This document shows, one piece after another, positions 9,318-18,900 of a stretch of 64,000 nt of DNA (its first letter is position 1; every line of letters starts with the position of its first letter). Location: NCBI RefSeq assembly GCF_016901855.1, contig NZ_JACJKY010000003.1, forward strand, positions 107,799-171,798. The letters run 5' to 3'. The notes under the pieces were generated by a model. That model searched no databases, was not told the DNA's origin, and worked only from the letters and a program-made list of their open reading frames with translations. The DNA is from Merdimmobilis hominis (GTDB lineage Bacteria > Bacillota > Clostridia > Oscillospirales > Ruminococcaceae). Made by a program: the position numbers and the translations under genes.

Positions 9318-9549
9318 ACTGCACCTGCTGGACATACTGGCGGCCCGGCATGGCTGTTTCATCTCCGACTTAAATCTTTCGCCTATCCTGCGGCGGGCGG
9401 CCCTTTTGGACCTGTGCAGGATGGATGAGAACAGCTACCCGCTGTCTCAATGGCAGGACACGGTGCGCTACCTTACCGGGGATGAACGGGATTTTGCCAG
9501 TGTAAAGGAAATCAAAGTATTTATTAAACAGGAATTGGAGGCAGAGTGA
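9310..9549 (+). CDS. Hypothetical ICE protein (79 aa)
   Basis: Starts inside the end of the gene at 9075 and its stop overlaps the next ATG, so it sits in a translationally coupled chain. The product is mainly predicted helical and acidic at the C terminus (IKQELEAE). No domain, signal peptide or membrane segment seen. I do not recognise the family. Confidence 0.55.
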   Translation: MNELHLLDILAARHGCFISDLNLSPILRRAALLDLCRMDENSYPLSQWQDTVRYLTGDERDFASVKEIKVFIKQELEAE

Positions 9550-10172
9550 TGAACGATGATTCCACAGAAAAACGCATGGCCGGTGATTATGAGATTATCC
9601 AGGCGGTGCATATAGGCGACCGCGAGGTTGTCCTGGGGGAAAATCCGCAGGATGATACCGGCATGAAGTATATGTGCGCCTTTTGTCGGCAAAACGCCTT
9701 ATTTGCAGAATACAGCGAAGTGATGGCCAGTGATGATTTCCCGGAGATTGTGGAGCTGTTCGGCCAGCGGGTTGCCGAGCAAGCACAGAAAACCCACATA
9801 GAGCTGAACAAGCCCCGCATACAGGGCATAGACGACCGCCCCATCACAGCGGAGGGCTGCATCCCCATTTCCCATGAGGATGATCTGCACGGGAAAATCA
9901 TAGTGATAAAGCCGGAGGTGCTGCGCCGGGAATACCGCAGGGCTACCCGTCAGCTCAAGCTCTGTATGGGAGGCTTTGGGGCTTCCCCACACAGCAGGGG
10001 GTCAGCCTGTTACTGCGTTGACCTTTATACTGGCAAAGAAAGCCGCTATGAGCGCATGGACGTGCTTGGTACGATACAGCCGGAGAACCTTCCCGGCTGG
10101 GCCAAGCATGGCCTTACTGCGATCCAGCAGGAACAGGCCAAAAAGAAAACGACGAAGGAGCGTGAACGATGA
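9549..10172 (+). CDS. ICE accessory protein with N-terminal domain shared with the next gene
   Basis: About 207 aa. ATG at 9549 overlaps the previous stop; a GTG directly before it is an alternative start. The N-terminal part YEIIQAVHIGDREVVLG (residues ~14-30) matches the start of the next protein (YIITDSCHVGDSEFVLG), so both carry the same domain. The rest is different and includes a Cys-containing stretch. The C terminus is very basic (KKKTTKERER), an ending type repeated by several neighbours. No enzyme motif seen. Such genes accompany methylase-helicase giants in Tn1549-type elements; function unknown. Confidence 0.6.
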   Translation: MNDDSTEKRMAGDYEIIQAVHIGDREVVLGENPQDDTGMKYMCAFCRQNALFAEYSEVMASDDFPEIVELFGQRVAEQAQKTHIELNKPRIQGIDDRPITAEGCIPISHEDDLHGKIIVIKPEVLRREYRRATRQLKLCMGGFGASPHSRGSACYCVDLYTGKESRYERMDVLGTIQPENLPGWAKHGLTAIQQEQAKKKTTKERER

Positions 10173-10807
10173 TGGATTACAGAGAAAACGCCGGATATAT
10201 CATTACGGATTCCTGTCATGTGGGCGACAGCGAGTTTGTGTTGGGCGTTCATTTGACAGCGCCCCAGCAGTTTGTCACCTGGAAATGCAGTAACCGGACG
10301 GACTACGATTGGGGCCACTATTTCAGCGATCTGTTTTCTGCGCAGAAAGATTTGGTGGCGCGGGCGCAGGAGGAGGTGCAGTGTCTGGAGGATCAGCGGC
10401 AAAACGCCATTGTGCCGGAGGCCCCTTCCTATTCCCCGTGGGGCAATATTCAGGAATGTGAAACGCTCTGCCCCGGCGTTTATTCCGTTTCCACCCCAGG
10501 GCATGGCGGAATTATGGTGCGCCGGGAACTGGCGGAAAAGATATTCCGAAAAGAAGCGATGGGCTGCGCCTTTGTTGAGGGCGGCTACCTCTGCTTTGAG
10601 GAGGACTGCGACGCGCAGGTGGCTCTCCGGGAGCTGATGGATAAAAAGATGATCCAGGCTCCAGTGAACGAGCGCTTTGGCCCCGGCGCGTATGAGGCTG
10701 TTATCAATAGCAGCGTGCAAATTCACCACCCCGAATATTGGCAGGCACGGGAAAAGGCCATATCGGAGCAAAACCGACAAGCGAAAAAGAAAGGACGTGA
10801 ACGATGA
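10169..10807 (+). CDS. ICE accessory protein, DUF7007-like C-terminal half
   Basis: 212 aa. AAGGAG lies 8 bp before the ATG at 10169. Residues ~9-65 repeat the N-terminal domain of the previous gene (HVGDSEFVLG and following). The second half has SPWGNIQECETLCPGVYSVS and GHGGIMV (about residues 90-117), the SPWG...TPGHGG pattern I associate with DUF7007 proteins of mobile elements; that assignment is from memory. The C terminus is basic (KKKGRER). It overlaps both neighbours by 4 bp. No active site can be named. Confidence 0.6.
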   Translation: MMDYRENAGYIITDSCHVGDSEFVLGVHLTAPQQFVTWKCSNRTDYDWGHYFSDLFSAQKDLVARAQEEVQCLEDQRQNAIVPEAPSYSPWGNIQECETLCPGVYSVSTPGHGGIMVRRELAEKIFRKEAMGCAFVEGGYLCFEEDCDAQVALRELMDKKMIQAPVNERFGPGAYEAVINSSVQIHHPEYWQAREKAISEQNRQAKKKGRER

Positions 10808-11763
10808 TGGAGCTGAAAATCACCAGCATGACCCCGGCAGATCGCCTGTATGCGTACAACCAGAGCAGCCAGCTTGAAGGGCAAACCGGCTGTATCGGCC
10901 ATCTGCGCGGGGATTTTGGCGGCGGCCAGGAGTTTTACACTTCCTGGTTCGACCACCGGAGGGAATACAAGACGGACGAGTTTAAGGCGGAGTTTGATGA
11001 AGTGGTCAACACTCTGCGGGAAAAGGACGGGCTGCTCTGCACCCGTGACAGCATGACCAGGTTTTGCTATCAGAACCCGGAGGCTGAGTTTGAGGGAAAC
11101 TACTGCGCCGAGTACGGTTTTAAGGTGCAGACGCCCCAACACACCTATATGCTCCGGTGCAACCCCAATTATGGAGACTACAACTTTTACCTCTATGCCT
11201 ACGTTGCCCGATTTCTGGAACACCACATGGAAAAGGCCAAACAGGGCATCCGGTTTATCACGCCCGGCTACAAGGAGCTATTCCGTATCCCCGATGGCGA
11301 CCACATCCGCATTTTCACTGGCGGCGGAGGAACCCGCGACCGCACCTGCCGGTTTATCGACGAAACCCATTTTGAAACCAGCGGAGGGTATTCCAGCGCC
11401 CTTTATCATATCTGCGAATTTGCAGAGCGTTTGGAGCAAACTCACGGGAGCGTGATCCCGCTGCGTTCTTCTCTGCCTGTACAGTGCTTTAGTACGCTGC
11501 CCTCATCCGGGGAGCTGATTCTTCTGACCAGGGGCGAAAAAGGATACAACCCCTGTCCTGAATTTTCAGCGGCGGACGCCGGAGAAAATCGCAGATTTGC
11601 AGAGGACAGCAATGGAAAAAACGGCGTCACCAAAGCACAGGAGGCCGCCATGCTGGCCGGCTCCATGTTTGGCTGGCAGACCCCCGCCGCCGATCCCAAA
11701 AACTATGACGAGCAGGGGCAGCCCATCAAGCCCAGGCAGAAAGACCGGGGTGAAGCCCGATGA
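10804..11763 (+). CDS. ICE accessory protein, YNQS...TGCIGHLRGDFG type
   Basis: 319 aa. The N-terminal half holds MTPADRLYAYNQSSQLEGQ and GCIGHLRGDFG (about residues 8-40), which I recognise as a conserved hypothetical found beside DNA methylase-helicase genes in gut ICEs. A C-terminal half follows with GGGTRDRTCRFID and a Gln/Lys-rich end. No signal peptide or membrane segment. It overlaps its neighbours by 4 bp at each end. A role in DNA processing or defence evasion is an inference from context. Confidence 0.6.
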   Translation: MMELKITSMTPADRLYAYNQSSQLEGQTGCIGHLRGDFGGGQEFYTSWFDHRREYKTDEFKAEFDEVVNTLREKDGLLCTRDSMTRFCYQNPEAEFEGNYCAEYGFKVQTPQHTYMLRCNPNYGDYNFYLYAYVARFLEHHMEKAKQGIRFITPGYKELFRIPDGDHIRIFTGGGGTRDRTCRFIDETHFETSGGYSSALYHICEFAERLEQTHGSVIPLRSSLPVQCFSTLPSSGELILLTRGEKGYNPCPEFSAADAGENRRFAEDSNGKNGVTKAQEAAMLAGSMFGWQTPAADPKNYDEQGQPIKPRQKDRGEAR

Positions 11764-12068
11764 AGAATAGGCATAATCAAATCTGGGCGCGGATAGGTAT
11801 GACATTTTCTCTTACGCCGGATGAAATGGAGCTGCTTGTTTCTGGAAACGACTTGGACAAACGAAAATGTCTTTCCCGGATTTTCACGGAGGGCAGAGCC
11901 GTGGTTAATGGTGACAGCTATATTCCAGATTCTATTATGGAGAAGTATAACGAAACCTATGGAACGCATTATGACTGCGGGGACGTGGATTTAGATACAG
12001 AAGAACTCTCCGGGAAAACTGTGTGTTTGGGTAAATTCCCTTTAAGAAATCGAAGTGAAGCCCGATGA
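11760..12068 (+). CDS. Hypothetical ICE protein (102 aa)
   Basis: Translationally coupled on both sides by 4-bp overlaps. A mixed charged sequence with no motif I can name; the C-terminal NRSEAR resembles the RGEAR end of the previous protein, so these genes share tail sequence. Its codon use is more A/T-rich than that of its neighbours, which may mean a different origin. Confidence 0.5.
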   Translation: MKNRHNQIWARIGMTFSLTPDEMELLVSGNDLDKRKCLSRIFTEGRAVVNGDSYIPDSIMEKYNETYGTHYDCGDVDLDTEELSGKTVCLGKFPLRNRSEAR

Positions 12069-12610
12069 AGGAGGAAAGACACGTTATCTGGAGCAATTAT
12101 GGCCTGGACTATGAGGATTGGCGGGACGATCTGGAGGCAGAATACCCGGATTTATCCGAAAATGAGCGCATTTCCTTGATGTATGAAATCAATGGGGATT
12201 ACCTGGATGATGAACGCGCTAACCTCAATGTGCAGCTCTCCCAGCCGATTTTAGTCGTAGGCGACCTGGGCCTGTGGAATGGGCGGCGCATGGGATATAA
12301 GGAAATCCCCAGCGGCAACATCCGGGACTGCCTGTATTCCGATACGGATTATTCCACCTGGTATGTGGACAGGCTGGGCGATCTGCGGTGCGACGCCATC
12401 CACCATGATGGCACGAACTTTTACCTCTACCGCGTTTACAAGGACAGCGCCAGCCCTTCTCAAATTGAACTGCTGAAAGAAAAACTATATCGCGGCATTG
12501 CAACCCGCGCCGATATTACGAGAGTGACCCGCAGGCTGGGCGACGACATCGCCAAAGTCTACGGGTTTTCCATTCCCCGGCAGCGGCAGGCCGTCGCCAT
12601 GGAAAGATGA
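12065..12610 (+). CDS. Hypothetical ICE protein (181 aa)
   Basis: Starts inside the previous stop. The sequence includes LGLWNGRRMGYKEI and DRLGDLRCDAIHHDGTNFYL, typical of a conserved but unnamed family next to methylase-helicase giants. No catalytic motif is clear. The gene continues the same operon as the genes from 9075. Confidence 0.55.
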   Translation: MKEERHVIWSNYGLDYEDWRDDLEAEYPDLSENERISLMYEINGDYLDDERANLNVQLSQPILVVGDLGLWNGRRMGYKEIPSGNIRDCLYSDTDYSTWYVDRLGDLRCDAIHHDGTNFYLYRVYKDSASPSQIELLKEKLYRGIATRADITRVTRRLGDDIAKVYGFSIPRQRQAVAMER

Positions 12611-12620
12611 GGTGATAAAA

Positions 12621-12929
12621 ATGGCGTCTTTACCGCCTGTAAAACTGGATACGCATGAGGACTGGTTCAACTTGCTGATGACGGTTCTCCATCAGCAGGC
12701 GGAACAGAACCCCTATGAAGAATACCGGGAGATGGCCCAAAAGCTGATCGACCAGTTTATGCGTTATGGGAGGCCCTTTGTTGACAGCGACCATGCGCCC
12801 TGCGTGGCGCTTCGGATGTACCCGAAGGAGGCCGGAAATACCATCTGGCTGTTGCTGCTCTCCCTGTGCAATCAATATGACCCGGATAAGGATTACAGCG
12901 CAGAACTGAAAGCTGCGAAAAAAGAATAA
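12621..12929 (+). CDS. Hypothetical ICE protein (102 aa)
   Basis: The ATG at 12621 is chosen with GAGGTG as ribosome site; an in-frame GTG at 12612 is part of that site. The product is helical, with a hydrophobic stretch TIWLLLLSLCNQY and a Lys-rich C terminus. It ends 19 bp before the giant gene and so is co-transcribed with it. Family not recognised. Confidence 0.55.
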   Translation: MASLPPVKLDTHEDWFNLLMTVLHQQAEQNPYEEYREMAQKLIDQFMRYGRPFVDSDHAPCVALRMYPKEAGNTIWLLLLSLCNQYDPDKDYSAELKAAKKE

Positions 12930-12948
12930 GAAAAGGAGGGGGCAACCG

Positions 12949-15900
12949 ATGGCGATACGATATAAAGCCTTGACGGAGCTGTACCAGGAAACGCAGCGCA
13001 GCGTAACAGCTCCCGACCAGTGGCGGGCGTTTCTGGCTTCTGCCTGCCGTAACTACCGGCTTTCTTTCGATGAACAACTGCTTGTCTACGCCCAGCGCCC
13101 AGACGCCACCGCCGTCCTGGAGATCGAGCGATGGAACCGGCAATTTGGGCGCTGGGTAAACCGGGGCGCAAACGGCATTGCCGTTTTTGACGGCGAGCAT
13201 ACTGGCAAACCCCGGCTGAAATACTACTTTGACATTTCCGATACCCACGAGGCCCGTTTTCCCCGCCCCGTCCCCCTTTGGACGGTGCGGGAGGAATATG
13301 CGCCGGACATCATTGAAACGCTGGAAAACAGCTTTGGAGAGCTGGAGCGCAAGGAGGATTTGGGTGAAGCACTGCTCTCTGCGGCAAAGAACGCCGTGGA
13401 GGACAATATGCCCGACTACCTGGCAGAATTGAAAACCCTCACGGAAGGCAGCTTTCTGGAAGAACTGGATGAGCTGAACCTGGAAGTGGAATACCGCAGG
13501 GCGGTGCAAAACAGCATTGGATATATGCTGCTGGTGCGCTGCGGCCTTGACCCGTCTGAATATTTTGAGGACATGGATTTCCGGGATGTGACGGACTTTA
13601 ACACCCCGCAGACGTTGAACGCTTTAGGCGTGGCCACCGGGGACATCTCCCAGATGTGCCTTTCCGCCATTTCCCGCACGGTTCTTGCCCTGCAAAGACA
13701 GCCCCAAAAAGAAAATCGCACATTTGAACCCCAGCAGAAAAACCAGTATGCTGTAACTGAACAGGAAAACACACAGCCGGAAAGGAGTTTTGAATATGAC
13801 CGAGATCACTTACACCAGGCAGGGCGATTACAATCTGCCGAACCTTCTGCCGCCCCAGGAGGAGCCGGTTCCCCATGGGAAATACGCATTGCTTCGGAAG
13901 AAGTTCCTCAAGGAGCACCGCAGGGTGACGTACACCAACCTGCTGACCAGCGGCAAGCTGAACAGCCATCTGGCGGAGATCCAGCAGACCGCCCAGCGCC
14001 GGATGGAGCAGATCGTGGCGCAGATGGCCAAGAACCAGGGCGTGACGGAGGAACTGAAAGCCAGCGACCAGATGAAGTGGGTGCAGATGATGAGCAACCT
14101 GCAGAACGCGGCGGAGGAAACGGTGCTGGCGGAGCTGATTTACAGCTAATTGATGAACCGGAAGAAAGCGCAGGTGGCGAACAGCTCCCTGCGCTTTTGG
14201 ATGAAAAGCAGATCATGGCCATCATCGCCAACAAAGATGATGACCTGAAATATAAGAAAAATCAGATCGAGCTTTTCTTTTCGGTTCACAGCGACGTTCA
14301 GGAACGGGCCGACTACCTGAAATCCGCTTATCAGGACCGGTACACTGAGATCATCGCTGACGGGCAGCGCCTGGGATATAAGCCCCAGGAGAATGGCCTG
14401 CTCATGTGGGAAGGCTCTTACCCATCCCGCACCAAGGAATCCGTTTTTTCCTGGGATATTGTGGCCCAGTGGACTGCCCAGCTCATTGACAAAAAAGAAT
14501 ATTTCATTCAGACGGACATCCCGCAGCTCCTTACCCAGGAGAGCCAGCAGATGTCCCTTTTTGATTTTGCGGCGCTTCAGCAGCCAGCCCAGGCCGAGGG
14601 TACGGCCCAACCATCCATTTTCCCTCACCCGGCTCTGCCTCAGCAGGTAATCGACGAGGCGCTGTGCATTGGTGCCAACGACCAGAACAGCCGCCTCATC
14701 ATCTGCGCCTATTTCAAAAAGGATAAGCCGGACAATGCCAGGTTCCTGGCAGAGCACTATGGAGAGAACGGCGCTGGCTTTTATCTGGATGGCCGACAGT
14801 ATGCCATCTGGTACAACGCCGAGGGAATCCGCATTGCCCAGGGCGAAAGCGCCCAGCGTTCCAGCGCCACCCTCATCCCCTGGGAACAGGCGGCGGCCCG
14901 TATCCGGGAACTGCTGGATTTGGGCCGGTATATGCCCCAGAGCGAGCTGGACCGGGTGGACGGGTATGAACGCCAGCAACGGGCCGCGCAGCTATGGTAT
15001 CTCCGGCAGGATTTTGCAGAAGGCACCGCCGACGCGGGCTATCTTCCCACGGTGAATGCCATTTACGGCAAAAATCATGGGTTTCCAGAGGAAAGCGCCG
15101 CCATAAGCGATTTGTTAGGCCATCCGGAGGGGCTGCAGAACCTGCGGGATGAGCTGGAGCAGTTTGTCCAGGCATACAGAGAGAACCGGGAACTGCTGCG
15201 ATTCCATTTCCACCGTCCGCAAAAATTGCTGGAGCAGCTTTCCGACCTGCAGCGGGAACCGCTGCACTTTACCGCCGCCGAAGGGTACGCCCCCCAGCGG
15301 CGTTTTTTCATCTCCGGGGACGAGATCGACAACCTTCTCCGGGGTGGAAAACGCAGCACCGATTACCGGCTGGCCGTGTATTCTTTCTATCGCAACCACA
15401 CAGAGCGCAAGGAACGGGAGAATTTCTTAAAGCACTACCACGGCGAGTACAGCGGCCATTCCGGTGGGAATGACGATGTGACCTACCAGCTCAGTAAAGG
15501 TGTTTCTTTCAGCCACGGCAGTATTACCGCCCCCTACGCCAAGGTGGAGCTGAAATGGAACGCCGTGGAAAAGCGCGTCAGCGCCATGATCGCCCAGGGG
15601 CGGTTCCTCCCCGATGAGGACCGCGCCGCCATGCCGCAGTATGAGAAGCACCAGCTTGCCCGGAATATCCGCACTTTCTTTGAGAATGTGCCGCAGGAGC
15701 AGCCCCACCCCTATCCCTTTGGCTTTGACTATTGGGACGCGGTGAAGCTCATCGAGACGCAGCTTGACGACCCGGCCCGTGTGGAAGAAATCTATCAGAT
15801 GATGGTCCCCGTTTGGGAGGCCACCCCGCAGGATGACAGGATGTATGCCCTGCGCCAGCAGGCATTTGAAAACCTCACCGCCTTCCGGCAGGGAACCTTC

Positions 15901-18900
15901 ACGCTCTTTGCAGAGCACAAGGAGCCTGCGGCTCCTGCTATGCCGCAAGCCAAAGCCTACGACCTGGGCTATGGCCATTTGGGAAATGGGATTACTGTGT
16001 GGAACCGGCTGGAGGAAGAACACGGGGACTACAAAACGGTTGCCCACATCGCGCCGGACCGCACGGTAACGATTTATGATGAGGAAATGCCCCAGGCAGT
16101 GCGGGAGGAAATCCAGCGGATTGCTGACACTTCGGAAATGACCATTTCCGTGACCCAGGACGCGCCGGTGTTCGCCGTGCCACCCAGGGTACAGGAACCG
16201 CTTCAAAAAGAAGAACCGGCAGACCCCTACCCGGAGCTGGCCGCCCAGGTGCTGCGCTTTGTGGGAGAGTTTGACGGTTCCCGCATGGGCTATGGTGAAG
16301 ATGACGCCCAAGCGTTGGAAAATATTGCCCAGCAGCTTCACGACCCCGTTCAGCGGGAGGAAATCCGCAGACTGCTTCAATCCTTCCTGGATCATGCGGA
16401 CCCGGAAGAAGAAATCGCGGTGGACATCACCCTCTGTATGGAGCAGATCGGGGAGCTGCCCCTGGCCCTTACCCCGGAACAGGCGCAGATAGAAGAAATC
16501 GCCGGTTATCTGGAGGAGGCCGGATATGCGGCTTCCAGAGAACTGGTCGAAGAAGGCTTGATGGATTACCGTGCTCATGGCGGCAAAGGTAACAGCCAGG
16601 ATGTTGCCGACTTCATTGAGCGCGAGTTTTTGTCCGAGGAGACGGAACCTGCTTCACTGGAGATCGCCAAAGAGTTTATCAACGATTTCTGCGAGGCCGA
16701 GTATGGCAGCCCAGCCGACTTCAGTGATCTGGAAAAGGTGGGCATTGCCTACACCACTGTCACGGATGAGGAAATCCCCATCCAGGTCAATGCCGATCTG
16801 GTCCATTACCGTATTGAGCGTTATCTGGGCGGGCAGTTTTTGGAGCGCAGGCAGTATGAGAGCCTGGATGAACTCATCCAAAATGAGCTGGCCGAACTGG
16901 ATTTTGACGACCTTATTTCCGTTTCCGATGAGGAGCTGGAATCCATCAGTACCACGCCGGAGCAGGATTCGGATGACTACCGCTTACTCAGCCGCCTGAA
17001 AGCCGACTGCGACTACTTCCTGGGCGCTGGCGGACGGGCGGAAAAGCACCTGTGGGCTGGGAACGTGCGAGAGCAAATCGCCAAAATGCGGGAACTCTAT
17101 GACGCCCTGCCGGAAAAACCGGAATGGCTCACCATGGAGGACATCGACCGCTATGCCCAGCGCATGGAGCCGCCTTTTGAGGTGGTGGTGTACCACCACT
17201 TCGAAAATGGCTATGATGAACGGCTGGATTACCAAACGCTGGCGGAGGCCGAACAAGCTGCGCAGAAATATGTGGCCGGCACTATGGAGGGCGAGGATGG
17301 CTTTGCCTATGATGGCGCGGGTATCTATGACCTTCAGGAGAACAGATGGCTGCGGGTTTACGGGAACTTCCCTGATGAACGAGCCATTGAGCAGGCAAAA
17401 CAAGCCCCTGCCGCAGAGGAACAGCCAGCCAGCCCAGAGCAGGCCGATTTACAGCCTAAAAAAGAAGAAGCACTCCCCCTGCCGCCGAAGCACCCCCGCC
17501 GTGAGCGCATTACTTTCACAACCCTGCACCCGGAGGTCCCCAGGGATCAGCGCCATGATTTCCACATCACCGACGACGCCTTGGGCCACGGCACCCCCAG
17601 CGAGAAATACGCGGCCAATGCTGCCGCCATCCGCACCTTGAAGCAGATTGAGGCGGAGGAACGGCTGGCCACACCCGAAGAACAGGAAATCCTATCCCGC
17701 TATGTGGGCTGGGGCGGCCTTGCAAACTGCTTTGAACAAACCAGCCCCCATTATGAGGAACTGAAATCTCTGCTGGATTCGGAGGAATACGCAGCGGCCA
17801 GGGCCAGCTCCCTCACCGCCTTTTACACGCCGCCTGTGGTCATCCGGGGAATCTATAAGGCCCTCGCTCAGATGGGCTTTACCCAGGGCAACATTTTGGA
17901 GCCATCCTGCGGCACCGGTAATTTCCTTGGCTTGCTCCCCACAGATTTGGCGGGCAGCAAAGCCTATGGCGTAGAGCTGGATTCCATTTCCGGGCGGATT
18001 GCGGGCCAGCTTTACCAGAATGCCAACATTTCCGTAAACGGCTTTGAAACTGTGCAAATGCCCGACAGCTTTTTTGATGTAGCCGTGGGCAACGTCCCCT
18101 TTGGGGATTTCAAGGTGCTGGATAAACGGTACGACAAGCACCACTGGCTGATCCACGACTATTTCTTCGGAAAGACGCTGGACAAGGTGCGGCCCGGCGG
18201 TATTGTGGCGTTCATTACCAGCAAAGGCACTCTGGACAAGGAAAACTCCAGCGTCCGAAAGTACCTGGCACAGCGCGCCGACCTGATCGGGGCCATCCGC
18301 CTGCCGGATAACACCTTCAAGCAGAACGCCGGAACGGAAGTGACCAGCGACATCATCTTTCTGCAAAAGCGCGACCACATCACCGATTTAGACCAGGATT
18401 GGGTGCATTTGGACACGGATGAAAACGGAATCCGTATGAACCGCTATTTCGTGCAGCACCCGGAGATGATTCTGGGCGACATGGTGATGGAATCCACCCG
18501 GTTCGGGCCGGACAGCGCCTGCAAAGCCCGCGAGGGGGAAGATTTGTCCGAGCAGCTTGCCAATGCCATCCAGTTTTTGCAGGCGGAAATCAAGCCCTAC
18601 GAGCTGGAGGAGCTGGACGAGGAGGAAGATCGCTCCATCCCTGCCGACCCCACAGTGAAGAATTTCAGCTACACGATTGCAGATGGGCAAGTATACTACC
18701 GGGAAAACAGCCTCATGCACCCGGTGGAAGTCTCCGTCACGGCGGAAAACCGCATCCGGGGCATGATCGAGCTGCGGGAATGTGTCCGCAGGCTCATTGA
18801 GTACCAGACCGAAGGCTACCCGGATGAGGAGATTGCAGCCGAGCAGCAAAAGCTCAATGACCTTTACGACAGCTTCACCGCCAAGTATGGGCTGCTGAAC

